A stretch of DNA of 64,000 nt from a bacterium (lineage in GTDB: Bacteria > Planctomycetota > UBA1135 > UBA2386): positions 62,001 to 126,000 of the forward strand of contig JANSXC010000018.1 in the NCBI GenBank assembly GCA_024743115.1. The letters run 5' to 3'. A program made the position numbers and the translations under genes. The first letter of the stretch is position 1. Every line of letters begins with the position of its first letter. The notes under the pieces are model-generated. The model did no database searches, had not been told where the DNA came from, and saw nothing but the letters and a program-made list of their open reading frames with translations. This document shows, in pieces, positions 1-8,848 of this stretch.

Positions 1-377
1 GCCAGGGCCGTGACCTGGCCCGAGACGACCGCGAGTCGTCGACTGGTCGTCACCGTGGAGCCACGGACGTGGATGCGGTGGATTGCGCTGGTGCCGGGAC
101 CGTTGTCGGTGGCCAGCAGGATCGAGTGATCGATCGGGTCCCAGGCCACGCACAGTGGTGGCTGGTCCATGCCGGAGAAGATCGGCCCGATCGGCGATAC
201 CGTGCCGGCCTGGATGTCGACGATGCTGAGCGCAGTCGTGCCGGCCGACTCCGATGCGACGACGGCGACCGGAGTCTGCGCGGCTGCGGGGAGCTGAATC
301 GCGATGGACGCGAGCCAGGCCAGGGTCGTGGCTCGCAAGGCAGGGTCGGATTCGTGCGGAGTGTTGCGGTGGGTCAT
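1..377 (-). CDS. Secreted protein, N-terminal fragment cut by the left edge
   Basis: An open frame on the minus strand starts at an ATG (375-377) and runs off the window without a stop, giving 125 codons. Residues about 17-34 form a hydrophobic segment ending in an AAAQ-type signal peptidase site, so the protein is probably exported. The mature part reads as beta-rich with segments such as SIVDIQAG and ILLATDNG, the style of beta-propeller or WD40-like secreted proteins common in planctomycetes. Only 69 bases separate its start from the stop of the next secreted protein upstream on the same strand, so the two may be co-transcribed. The function and full length cannot be judged because the 3' part is missing. 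Confidence 0.7.
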   Translation of the reverse strand, partial: MTHRNTPHESDPALRATTLAWLASIAIQLPAAAQTPVAVVASESAGTTALSIVDIQAGTVSPIGPIFSGMDQPPLCVAWDPIDHSILLATDNGPGTSAIHRIHVRGSTVTTSRRLAVVSGQVTAL

Positions 378-446
378 GTCAGTGCGGTCGTGGGCGGTGC
401 TCTGCCAGCGAGTGCTGGTGATGGGCGGGGCCGCGGTGAGGCGCCG

Positions 447-1571
447 CTACGGTTTGGAGTTCCATGTGATCGCGTTGGTGAACATCGCGGTCTGTTGCAC
501 GGGATCGAACATCAGCACCTGGGCGTGTAGATCGGTCTGTGAAGCAATGAGGCGAACCGGGCTCGACGCCGGTCCCAGGGCCAGAAGCAGGTCGGCTTCA
601 CCGGTTGTCGGCAGCACGAACGTGCCGGCATGGAACATCGTGGTGGGACTGAGGAAGAGTTCGCCCTGGATACCGGCGAATGGTAGCGAGCTGGTGGCGA
701 GGTTCGGGGCGAGCGCGAGGAACGCAAGGCCGCCGGTTGGTCCAGAGAGGCGGACGGCGAGGTCGTCGAAGCGACCGCTGCCGAGATGCGAGCGAACATC
801 GACGAAGCGCCCGCCGCGCCCGAAGTTGTATGGGATCGAGATGCCGTTCAGCGTCTGCCGTGAATTGGCCGGATTGCGGCCGCCAGCCATGAGGGTTGGT
901 GCGGTGGTGACGAGCTCGAGGTGGATTGATCCCCCCGGCAGCGTTGAGCGCCCGGCGGCGCTGTTGGTCACTTCGTACAGGGTGGTAGGTGCGCCGCTCC
1001 GCGGGTTGTCGCCCCGGTGATAGGCCGTGTCGAACGCGGCGAAAACGAACAGCCCGTCGGAGCCGAAGGGTCCACTGGTTGCACGATCCACGAACTCGAT
1101 GCCGACGAACCAGTCGCCGTTGCTCAGCGCGGCCGGCAACTGGATTGGCGCAGCGAACGTGCGCGCGTCCGCGAACCAGCCGCCCGATCCGGTCTGCGTC
1201 GTGAATACCTCGCGAAACAACAACCCGTTCGGGGTCGGATCGGGCAAACCGTTGGCGGCGGCGCGTCGGGCCACGATGGCGTAGCGTTCCGCGGACTGAC
1301 CGTTCGGATCGTTGAAGAAGATGCGCGAGCCCGTGATCTCGATTCCACGGGCGGTCATGCCGAAGCCGCGCAGACCGATCTCATCGGCGCGCATGAGAAG
1401 CTCACCCGTCGCGTTGCCGAAGGCGCCGCGGATCGAGATCACCGTGCTGCGCACCGGCACGTCCGGATCGGGATAGAACGCGAAGCTGTGTTGCTGCGCT
1501 GGCAAGAACGCAGTGACGAAGAGAGCGGTCAGGGGCAGAGTGACCTTCGGGTGCCGGGATTTTCTTGTCAT
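447..1571 (-). CDS. Secreted protein of unknown function, 374 aa
   Basis: I do not recognise a family. The frame stays open further upstream, but the ATG at 1571 is the natural start: it is followed by a basic stretch (MTRKSRHPK), a hydrophobic core and an AQQ cleavage site, which is a classic signal peptide, whereas the upstream extension is arginine- and serine-rich noise. The mature protein is rich in glycine, serine and beta-strand patterns, with NDPNG and FGRGGRFVDVRSHLG segments and no enzymatic motif. It resembles the many planctomycete exported proteins with PEP-CTERM-like beta architecture but lacks a visible C-terminal anchor. It lies just upstream of the partial secreted gene on the same strand and is divergent from the tethered sigma factor at 1816. 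Confidence 0.75.
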   Translation of the reverse strand: MTRKSRHPKVTLPLTALFVTAFLPAQQHSFAFYPDPDVPVRSTVISIRGAFGNATGELLMRADEIGLRGFGMTARGIEITGSRIFFNDPNGQSAERYAIVARRAAANGLPDPTPNGLLFREVFTTQTGSGGWFADARTFAAPIQLPAALSNGDWFVGIEFVDRATSGPFGSDGLFVFAAFDTAYHRGDNPRSGAPTTLYEVTNSAAGRSTLPGGSIHLELVTTAPTLMAGGRNPANSRQTLNGISIPYNFGRGGRFVDVRSHLGSGRFDDLAVRLSGPTGGLAFLALAPNLATSSLPFAGIQGELFLSPTTMFHAGTFVLPTTGEADLLLALGPASSPVRLIASQTDLHAQVLMFDPVQQTAMFTNAITWNSKP

Positions 1572-1609
1572 CACTCGCAATTGCACGTGGCGGCAGTGCG
1601 CGGACTCAC

Positions 1610-1668
1610 CCGGGGACAATCTCCCCGGATCGGACGTGCATGCAGACCTCGACAACAGGTCCTGCACG
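1610..1668. promoter_or_regulatory. Two inverted repeats in a divergent intergenic region
   Basis: Between the divergent genes starting at 1571 and 1816 there are two adjacent inverted repeats. The first is CCGGGG/CCCCGG (1610-1615 and 1623-1628, loop ACAATCT). The second pairs CGTGCA with TGCACG and GACCT with AGGTC (1635-1668, loop 1650-1656) with small bulges. They could be operators or a transcript barrier. No convincing -10 box was found in either direction. Confidence 0.3.
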
Positions 1669-1815
1669 CGAGCGCGGGCGATGGACTCAGAGTAGGCGTT
1701 TTTCCCGCGGTGGTTCGGTGAGCAGGCAACTCGCGCCGCAGTTGGCGTCGCGTGACCTGGCGTGACGGGTGGCGTCGTCGATGACAGGGGCCTAGTGTCG
1801 CGGCCGCCGCGACCC

Positions 1816-4434
1816 ATGGACGATCCGCAGCTTCGAAGCGATCTGGCTCTGTACCGTGCAACCGGCGATCCGCGCGCGCTGTCGCGGGTGTTGGAGCCGA
1901 TGCAGGGCGAACTGTTGCGCGCTGCGTTGCGTGCGGTCGGGGAACGGGACGCGGCAGACCTCGTGCAGGTCACGTGTCTGCACGCGATCGCGAGTCTCGA
2001 CGAGTTCGACGGCGATCGCCCGTTGCTGCCGTGGTTGCGGGGAATCCTCGAGCACCGGGCCCACTCGCTGCGCCGTGAGCGGGCGCGCTGCCCGGATCCG
2101 GAGCGTCTGCCTTCGCCGCCGTCGGTTGATCCCCTCGCCGCTGTCGCCGCCGATGAGCGAGCGGAATTGCTGCAGCGCGGTCTCGCGGAGTTACCCGAAC
2201 GCCAGCGTCAGGCGGTCACCATGCGTTGGCTTCAGGGGCTGCCCGTCCGCGAGATTGCGGTGGCCATGGATGCGTCGGTGGACTCGGTCAAGACGTGGTT
2301 GCAGCGTGGTGTGGCGCGCATGCGGACTTTGTTGCCACCGGGCATCGGCGTCGCGTTGTCGATGCTGCTCTCCTCCGAGGCCGCGGCAACGCCAACGCCA
2401 GTCCACGAACCCGAAGGGGGCGTTCGCCCGACTCGCCGCTCGGCCGAGGCCTCGGCCGCGCCCCGGGTCTTGCGGTTTGCATTCCCGGGTCTCGTGGCGG
2501 TCGTGATCGCGGCGGCCGGGCTCGCCACCTGGCTACTCGCCGGCTTGGCCGAGCCGGCGCCCGAGCAGCGCGTTGCGGGCATACCGATCCGTCAGGAGCG
2601 GCAGCATCCCGAGGTCGGTTCGCCGTCCACCGAGACTCGTGTCCTGGCCGCCGTCCCCGCGGCTGCGCCCGCGGCTGCGCCCGTGACAGAACCGACCGCC
2701 GGGCGCCTCGTACGCGGTCGCGTGGTCGATTCGGCGGGAGCTCCGGTGGCGATGGCGAAGGTGTCGTTCGAGCCCGGCCGCCTGGAGCACGATCCGCGCG
2801 GCCTGCCGTTGATCGAGTCGCGTGACGCGGCGGGCTCGGCCACGGCGACCGCGGTAGCCGGGCGGGCCGATGGTACGTTCACCATTGTAGTTCCGAGCGG
2901 GGTGGCGGGGATCCTCCGGGCGACGACGGCCGAACTCGCGCCGGTGATTGGTCGGTTGTTCGACGAGTCGACCGCCGAACCTCGTGAGGTCGAACTCGTT
3001 GTGGCTCGGGCCCGCAATCTGTCCGGCACCGTGCATGATGTGCCCCGCGGCGGACCGCCGGTGGTGCAGTTGCGGTTGCCGGAGGCACTCGTCGCTCGTT
3101 ACTTGCGTCGTTGTCCGGCGCGTGAGCTTTGGTTGTTCGAGCCATGGGTCGAGATCGACGGCAATGGTGGGTTCTCGTTCGATGCGACGGCCGTGTTGGC
3201 GGGTTCTCATCTGGTCGTGCATTGGTCCGCGGGCTCACAGCGCGTGCCGCTCGATTCCGCCGATCCAGGCTGGATCGACGTGCACCCGACCCAGCCGGAC
3301 GCGGTGACCGTCGTCGGACAGGTGTTGGTCGATGGTCGTCCGGGGAAGGGAGCACTCGTCGGCTGCGGGCCCGCGCGGACCCACTGCGACGATCACGGCA
3401 GGTTCTCGCTGCCGCCTGACGAGTACGACACGAGGCTGTGGGCGGTGCTGCCGGGACGCCTGCCGGCAACGGTTCCTCTGTTGCGTGACGTCAGCGGTGC
3501 CGTGCGCTTGCCACAACCGGTGACGTTGCGGATCGAGGAGCGCTCGCGGTCGATTCGGGGGCGAGTCCGGTGGGAGGATGGCGCGCCCGCTGCCGGCGTC
3601 GCCGTGTTTGCTACGGATCCGGAGCCGGCGGGCACCGTACCGGCAACCTTGTTTCTCGAGTCGTACCTGGCTCCGAAAGGCGAAGTGCCGTTCCGGGTGC
3701 ACACCGACGAAGACGGTAGTTTCGAACTGCCCTACCTTGGCGCGCGTAGCTATCGCGTTGCGGCTCTGGACCCGAAGACGCTCGTTCGCGTCGTCTCGGA
3801 GCCGTCGTTGGCCGGTGGCGGAGAGATCGAACTCGTGCTCGACCGCAGCGCGGCGGCGCTGGTTCGTGGTCGAATCGTGACGCGCGATGGGGTGGCCTTG
3901 CCCACTGTGCAGTTCGTCGTCTGCCGGCAGATGATCGACGTTCCATTCATGAGCGGTCGGTTGCGGGCGAGCTATTCCGGTCCCGTGGCCAGAACGGATG
4001 ACGAGGGGCGGTTCTCCGTGACGCTCGTCGACGGCGATGACCTCTACGTCCGAGTGCGTGCCGACTACACGAGCCAGCTGCCGTGCCGGATGCGACGGGT
4101 CGATGGCCGTGGGGAGGTGGCCGTCGTGGTTACCCGACAGATCGCGGTACGAGTGATGGTTGACAACACGAATGGGCGGGTCGACGCGCTCGAGTTTCGG
4201 GATGCCGCGGATCGCACCGTGGCGGTCTGGCGCGGCGAGTCCGCGAGGGCGCCGACGATGCAACGACCCATGCGTCGGATCTCCCTGTCATCGAACCTCG
4301 CGCCCGGTGTCGCAGACCTGCAGTTGCTCGTCAGTGAAGGGGTGACCTCCGCGGTGTTGCTGCGCAACAAGCGCGTGGTTGCAAGACAACCGGCTCCCCT
4401 GGTCGTTGGTCGGGACAACCTGCTCCAGTTTTGA
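1816..4434 (+). CDS. ECF-type RNA polymerase sigma factor fused to a transmembrane segment and CnaB/carboxypeptidase-regulatory-like repeats
   Basis: The 872-residue product starts as an ECF sigma factor. Region 2 spans about residues 25-90 (DLVQVTCLHAIASLDEF, then LPWLRGILEHRAH), and region 4 spans about 113-172, with the helix-turn-helix VREIAVAMDASVDSVKTWLQ. A glutamate/arginine-rich linker leads to one transmembrane helix at about 217-240. The remaining 630 residues are extracytoplasmic and contain at least four beta-sandwich units of the CarboxypepD_reg/CnaB kind, starting near residues 296 (VRGRVVDSAGAPV), 498, 579 and 682 (VRGRIVTRDGVALP). Each unit typically ends in a TDEDGSFELP-like hairpin. 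The ATG at 1816 is chosen because the 18 codons before it carry no sigma similarity. This architecture would tether a sigma factor to the inner membrane and place sensor domains outside, so release would need proteolysis. That mode of control is an inference. Confidence 0.85.
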   Translation: MDDPQLRSDLALYRATGDPRALSRVLEPMQGELLRAALRAVGERDAADLVQVTCLHAIASLDEFDGDRPLLPWLRGILEHRAHSLRRERARCPDPERLPSPPSVDPLAAVAADERAELLQRGLAELPERQRQAVTMRWLQGLPVREIAVAMDASVDSVKTWLQRGVARMRTLLPPGIGVALSMLLSSEAAATPTPVHEPEGGVRPTRRSAEASAAPRVLRFAFPGLVAVVIAAAGLATWLLAGLAEPAPEQRVAGIPIRQERQHPEVGSPSTETRVLAAVPAAAPAAAPVTEPTAGRLVRGRVVDSAGAPVAMAKVSFEPGRLEHDPRGLPLIESRDAAGSATATAVAGRADGTFTIVVPSGVAGILRATTAELAPVIGRLFDESTAEPREVELVVARARNLSGTVHDVPRGGPPVVQLRLPEALVARYLRRCPARELWLFEPWVEIDGNGGFSFDATAVLAGSHLVVHWSAGSQRVPLDSADPGWIDVHPTQPDAVTVVGQVLVDGRPGKGALVGCGPARTHCDDHGRFSLPPDEYDTRLWAVLPGRLPATVPLLRDVSGAVRLPQPVTLRIEERSRSIRGRVRWEDGAPAAGVAVFATDPEPAGTVPATLFLESYLAPKGEVPFRVHTDEDGSFELPYLGARSYRVAALDPKTLVRVVSEPSLAGGGEIELVLDRSAAALVRGRIVTRDGVALPTVQFVVCRQMIDVPFMSGRLRASYSGPVARTDDEGRFSVTLVDGDDLYVRVRADYTSQLPCRMRRVDGRGEVAVVVTRQIAVRVMVDNTNGRVDALEFRDAADRTVAVWRGESARAPTMQRPMRRISLSSNLAPGVADLQLLVSEGVTSAVLLRNKRVVARQPAPLVVGRDNLLQF

Positions 4435-4510
4435 GCCGGATCGCCAGTGGTGATCCCGCGCCGGCATACGGCTCAGGCTGATCCGGCATCCTGCCGATGA
4501 CACGGCTGCT

Positions 4511-5749
4511 ATGGAGACCCAGGCCAGGCATCGATTCTTCGGGCCGCGGGACAACTTCCCGCTGTCCGCCGAGGACTTTGATCGCGCGTGTGAGGTGTGC
4601 GATCAGATGGTCGAGCTGCGTAACGGGCGTGCGGCCTATCTCGAGGCCCAGGGGCTCGACGAGCAGCTCTATCTGCCGGCCCATATGTGGGGCAAGCCGT
4701 TCGTTCACTCGAACTTCGACAAGGTCGCGCGCAAGGACTACCACACGATCAACCATCTGCGCTGTCTGACCTACAACTTCACGGGCTACAGCATGCTGAC
4801 GATGGCGAACTGCGAGGGTGCGCCGGAGGTGCTCGAGGTGCCGGCCAACGCGGATGAGATCATTCGTGGCGTGTCGGCCAGGGCTGCGAACGCCGCCATC
4901 GACTTCACTCATTGCACGCGCGGACTGCCACGCGAACGCATCGTCGACACGCCGCGGATGTTCGGTGAGAGCGGCTGGGAGGTGGACGGCACGATCGTCA
5001 ACTACGACACGTGGTCGAACCAGCAGCGCATCAATGGCCTGCTCGGTAGCGGCGTCCTCGAATGGCTCGAGCGTCGGCGGGCGAAGCGTGGTCGGCTGCG
5101 TGTCGTCGAGATCGGTGCGGGTTTCGGCAACCTGTGCTACAGCCTCCAGCGTATGATCGGTCCGATCGAGTACGTCATCGTCGACTTGCCCGAGTCGATG
5201 ATCTACTCGGCGATCTGGCTCGGGACGGTCTTGGAAGGTCCGACTCGGATCTTGCGACCAGGCGGGTCGCCGTCGATCGCGGTGCCCGCTTCCCGGCAAC
5301 CCGGCGTGTCGTTCGTCCCGAACCACCTGCTCGAGGAGTGCATGGGGGCGATCGGTGATGTGGACCTCGTGATCAACATGCTGTCGCTGTCCGAGATGTC
5401 GGCCGAGCAGGTGGCGTACTACGGCGACTGGGCTCGCGAGTGGATCGGCGAAGACGGGCTGTTCTTCGAGCAGAACTACATTCAGCCGGGCGTGCACACG
5501 GACATCCTGAACGTGCTCGGGCGGCAGTTCGGCTACGGCGCCCAGGTCGAGGAGACGACGCCTGGCCACCGCGGTCGCGGCATCGCGCGAACGTGGGCCA
5601 ATCGCTATCGCGGCGAACTCTGGAACGGCGGCTCGTTCACGCCGTTCCAGACCGCAGCACCGAGCCGAGTCGACACCGACGGCGCGACGCGTGGCGGTCG
5701 CGGCGTCGCCACCGCGAGGCCGGCGCCGCTGATCGTTCCGGGCGGCTAG
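4511..5749 (+). CDS. Putative sugar O-methyltransferase-like SAM-dependent methyltransferase
   Basis: The 412-residue product has a class I methyltransferase core. Motif I reads VVEIGAGFGNL (about residue 198), followed by an acidic strand end (YVIVDLPESM) and a later DLVINMLSLSEM strand that fits motif IV. The long N-terminal helical region and the overall order match the putative sugar O-methyltransferase family related to NoeI/NanM-type enzymes. That family methylates sugars of surface polysaccharides or glycolipids. The specific substrate cannot be read from the sequence. It lies 76 bases downstream of the tethered sigma factor on the same strand, so read-through is possible. It faces the secreted propeller gene ending at 5792, with only 42 bases between the two stops. 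The C-terminal 40 residues (GGSFTPFQTAAPS onward) look disordered. Confidence 0.6.
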   Translation: METQARHRFFGPRDNFPLSAEDFDRACEVCDQMVELRNGRAAYLEAQGLDEQLYLPAHMWGKPFVHSNFDKVARKDYHTINHLRCLTYNFTGYSMLTMANCEGAPEVLEVPANADEIIRGVSARAANAAIDFTHCTRGLPRERIVDTPRMFGESGWEVDGTIVNYDTWSNQQRINGLLGSGVLEWLERRRAKRGRLRVVEIGAGFGNLCYSLQRMIGPIEYVIVDLPESMIYSAIWLGTVLEGPTRILRPGGSPSIAVPASRQPGVSFVPNHLLEECMGAIGDVDLVINMLSLSEMSAEQVAYYGDWAREWIGEDGLFFEQNYIQPGVHTDILNVLGRQFGYGAQVEETTPGHRGRGIARTWANRYRGELWNGGSFTPFQTAAPSRVDTDGATRGGRGVATARPAPLIVPGG

Positions 5750-5791
5750 CACATGGGATGCCCTCGGTCGGCGCCGAACGATCCTGATGCG

Positions 5792-8155
5792 CTACTGAAT
5801 CACGACATCGAGCGCGTCACTCACGGCGATCGAGCCGTAGCACGTGCCGCCGACGAAGCGGAACCCCTGCGCGGACAACGCCAGGCCGACGAAGTCGATG
5901 TCGGGGGGGATCGACAGCGGCAACGGGTTTACCAGGACCGCCGAGCCGTTGACGCCGATGCGGCAGCCGCTGCAGCCGGGGACCGTCGCGGCGGGTGTAG
6001 GGAAGCCGATGACGAAGCCGGCGAGGCCCGGGTTCGCGACCTCGAACTCGACCGTGTTGCCGATCACGGGGCGGCCGATCACGTTGGCCGAGATCTGGCC
6101 GCAGCCGATCACGCGCCGGGCCACACCGCCGCTGCCGAAGCCTTCGTAGGTGCGGGCGGCGATGGCCTCGGTACCGACGCCGACCTCGAGTGCGACGCCG
6201 TAGCCGATTTCGCGGGTTCCGGGTTCTGCACTGGCATAGGCCGACGCGATGGCGGGGCCGAACTCGGGTTCGATCGAGCCGGCGGCGAGCGCGGTGTCGT
6301 GGACGGACAGGCCGCGCGACGGCGGATCCCAGCCAAACATCGTGAGCCAGGAGTTGAGGTCGCCGGTTGGCGTCTCGTCGTCGTAGGCGAGCGTGAAGCG
6401 GACGCCGTCGGAGTCGACTCGCGGGCGGCGTTGCGGGTAGTAGGCCCGGGCGGCGTTGTTCAGCTCGATGGTCGTCAGGTCGACCTGCGTGCGGGCGAGC
6501 GCGCCGTCGATCGTGACGACCTGGCCCATGATGTCGCCGCTACGGAAGCTCGGCTGCTCGAACGCGATCATCACGTAGCGTTCGCCATCGAGTGAGCCGT
6601 CGGTCGGCGTCGAAACGGACGGCCGAATCTGGCTGGCGCTGTTGTCGTTCACGAGGAACGTGTTGCTGCCGCCGACCTGCACGAACTGGCCGTCCCAAGT
6701 CAGTAGCGCGGCGCGAAGATCCTGGCCGGTCTGGCCACCGTCGCGTTCCCAGCAGACTACGTGACGCTGCTCGCCGGCCGGTGGCGGACCGTTCGAGTTG
6801 CTGATCGCGGGGCGGGTGTCGTCCTGTCCCGAGTTGTCGATGTGCGTCGGCGACGGGCTGCGGAGCGTACCATTGAAGGTCACCTGCTTCATGTGGATGT
6901 CGCGGTCGGTGGCGCTGTAGTTGCGCTCCCAGACCACCGTGAAGTAGGTCGGCGGCGCGCCCGATGGGTCACCGCCGACGTCCGGGTTGGTCTTGTCGCC
7001 GACGGCGTGGCCGCTGACGCCGGCTTTCGCGATATCGAATTGGCTGGTCACGAGCGTGCCGTGACCGTCCACGATGCGACCGGCGATCCATACCGGGGGT
7101 GAGGCGTCCGCGCTGACTTCGGCAACCACTAGGTGGCGGCCGTAGAGTCGGCAGTTGGCGATCCGGGGCCGTTGCCAGACGTCGAGCGTCAAGTCGACGA
7201 CGGTGAGCGCGCCCACGGGCGCCATGCGGGAGTCGAAACGCTGTAGATGGACGTCGATGTCGTTGATCGAGAAGAACCGTTCGTAGATCACCGCGAACGA
7301 CTCCGTGCCCGCGTCCCACGCGATGTCCGGGTTTGAGTAGATGACCTGGCCGCTGACGACCGTCGTCGAGGCGACGATCGGGTCGATGACGAGTGGTAGC
7401 GTCGCGCTCTCGACGAACGACCGCGGCACGGTGATCACGATCGTGTTGCCTTCGACGGTGGTCGGAGCGTTGATCCGACGGCCTGTGGCGTCGAGCGCGA
7501 TCGCTTCCGAGTAGGACACGTCACCCGCGTTACCGGCGAGCAGCACGCCGTCGCCGAGGTCTCGGATCTCGCGGTCACCGCTCACGGCGATACGCACCGT
7601 GATCGCCTCGCGCGTGGGCAGCTCGTCGAAGCGGAACGACTGCTCGACGGCATCGCCGCGCAGGTCGACGGACTCGGTGAGCCCGTCGTAGCGGTAGGCG
7701 ACGCGGCGTTCCTCGAGGCGGCGTGTCGGAGCCCCGGTCACGGGCAACGGGCGACCGCCGACGCTGCAGGCGCGCAAGGCGAACCGGATGGGGCTTGCCG
7801 CGATGCCGTCCGGCGGTTGCGCGACGAACGCCCAGTCGCGATCGTTGAAGCACGCCTTGTAGTTGCGTCCGCGGCAGTAGATTGGGCCCCTCGGTTCGGG
7901 GTGGTCGACCAGCACGAGGTCGGGGTCCTGCAGGCTGGCCGCGACGGCAGCGGCGGTCCGTGGCGTGATCGCGGCTGCGGGGGCGGCGGGCGCCTTACCG
8001 ACCAGCGGATTCACGCCCGTCTTGTGATCGAAGTCGACATTCGCGGGGCGCGGTGCCTTTGGTACGGGAGTCGGCCCCGACGTCGTGGCCGTGGGATTCT
8101 GCGCTGATAGGGCCGCGGTGAGCACGAACAAGGGTAGTAGCGAACGGGTATTCAT
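5792..8155 (-). CDS. Secreted beta-propeller-like protein with planctomycete C-terminal module, 787 aa
   Basis: The ATG at 8155 precedes a clear signal peptide (MNTRSLLPLFVLTAALSAQ), so the longer open frame upstream is not used. Residues about 230-680 contain repeated segments of the form WDAGTESFAVIYER, PTYFTVVWERNYS and ERYVMIAFEQPS, the blade pattern of a secreted beta-propeller that compares stored values. The last 110 residues form a separate module starting GCGQISANVIG and ending GSIAVSDALDVVIQ, with paired cysteines (GCSGCRIGV). The kelch protein encoded at 13667-15724 ends with a module of the same plan. The function is unknown; surface or periplasmic binding is likely from the fold. 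It is divergent from the sigma factor gene at 8315. Confidence 0.75.
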   Translation of the reverse strand: MNTRSLLPLFVLTAALSAQNPTATTSGPTPVPKAPRPANVDFDHKTGVNPLVGKAPAAPAAAITPRTAAAVAASLQDPDLVLVDHPEPRGPIYCRGRNYKACFNDRDWAFVAQPPDGIAASPIRFALRACSVGGRPLPVTGAPTRRLEERRVAYRYDGLTESVDLRGDAVEQSFRFDELPTREAITVRIAVSGDREIRDLGDGVLLAGNAGDVSYSEAIALDATGRRINAPTTVEGNTIVITVPRSFVESATLPLVIDPIVASTTVVSGQVIYSNPDIAWDAGTESFAVIYERFFSINDIDVHLQRFDSRMAPVGALTVVDLTLDVWQRPRIANCRLYGRHLVVAEVSADASPPVWIAGRIVDGHGTLVTSQFDIAKAGVSGHAVGDKTNPDVGGDPSGAPPTYFTVVWERNYSATDRDIHMKQVTFNGTLRSPSPTHIDNSGQDDTRPAISNSNGPPPAGEQRHVVCWERDGGQTGQDLRAALLTWDGQFVQVGGSNTFLVNDNSASQIRPSVSTPTDGSLDGERYVMIAFEQPSFRSGDIMGQVVTIDGALARTQVDLTTIELNNAARAYYPQRRPRVDSDGVRFTLAYDDETPTGDLNSWLTMFGWDPPSRGLSVHDTALAAGSIEPEFGPAIASAYASAEPGTREIGYGVALEVGVGTEAIAARTYEGFGSGGVARRVIGCGQISANVIGRPVIGNTVEFEVANPGLAGFVIGFPTPAATVPGCSGCRIGVNGSAVLVNPLPLSIPPDIDFVGLALSAQGFRFVGGTCYGSIAVSDALDVVIQ

Positions 8156-8261
8156 GGCTGCTGGATCGAGAACGGTGCGAGTGCGGTCCACCGCGATGAG
8201 GAGGACCTTCGCGCTCGGCCTGCTCACGAGCGGAGCGCCAGTTGCGTTGTCACTCAGTGGG

Positions 8262-8281
8262 CAACTTTTTCGGGAAAGTTG
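8262..8281. repeat. Perfect inverted repeat upstream of a sigma factor gene
   Basis: CAACTTT (8262-8268) and AAAGTTG (8275-8281) flank the loop TTCGGG. It lies between the divergent genes starting at 8155 and 8315 and could be an operator for either. It contains the TTG (8279) that would start a longer reading frame of the sigma factor, which argues for the later GTG start. Confidence 0.4.
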
Positions 8282-8314
8282 ACGCCCGCCGGCCGCCTGC
8301 GGTCCTCTGGCTGC

Positions 8315-8848
8315 GTGACCGTGAAGTCGAAGTCCGGCGTCACCGCCCGCGAGGCCGCGGTGCGGAGCTACGCGGCGATGCTGCGCTATGCCCGTTGGCT
8401 CGGAGTTCCGGCTGGCGACTGCGAGGATGTCGTGCAGGGCGTCTATGCGCGCTTCACCGCCGTGGAGTTCGATTACCGCTCGGATATCGAACTGGGGGCG
8501 TATCTGCGACGGATGGTGCGAAACTCCGTCCTGAGTCGTCGGCGTGAGGTGCAACGCGATCCGTTGATCGGTGCCGTGACGATCGAAGCGGGGGCATTCG
8601 ATCGATGGTTCTTGCAGGTCGAGTCCGAGCGCACGGAGCGGCAGGAGGCGCTTGCTGGGTGCCTCGGTCGGCTCGCGGAACGCGAGCAGCACGTGCTTCG
8701 CATGATCTATGGCGAGAGCTCTAGCCACGCCGAAGTCGCGACCCGGTTCGGGTTGCGGGCTGCTGGCGTCAAGACGTTGGTGCGCCGCTGCAAGACGTTG
8801 CTACGCCGTTGTGTCGAAGCCCGAATGCGGGCGAGGAGAGAATCATGA
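8315..8848 (+). CDS. ECF RNA polymerase sigma factor
   Basis: The 177-residue product has the two-domain ECF layout. Region 2 reads YAAMLRYARWLGVPAGDCEDVVQGVYARF followed (after a gap) by LGAYLRRMVRNSVLSRRR. Region 4 reads LAEREQHVLRMIYGESSSHAEVATRFGLRAAGVKTLVRRCK. I chose the GTG at 8315; an in-frame TTG at 8279 would add 12 residues without similarity and lies in an inverted repeat. No Shine-Dalgarno sequence is visible, as is common in this group. The stop overlaps the start of the next gene as ATGA (8845-8848), so the two are translationally coupled. The downstream product has one membrane helix and is the natural candidate for an anti-sigma or signalling partner. Confidence 0.85.
   Translation: MTVKSKSGVTAREAAVRSYAAMLRYARWLGVPAGDCEDVVQGVYARFTAVEFDYRSDIELGAYLRRMVRNSVLSRRREVQRDPLIGAVTIEAGAFDRWFLQVESERTERQEALAGCLGRLAEREQHVLRMIYGESSSHAEVATRFGLRAAGVKTLVRRCKTLLRRCVEARMRARRES

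Noticed and set aside
4331..5752. 473-codon minus-strand frame
   Set aside because: Antisense to the methyltransferase gene, which has clear motifs.
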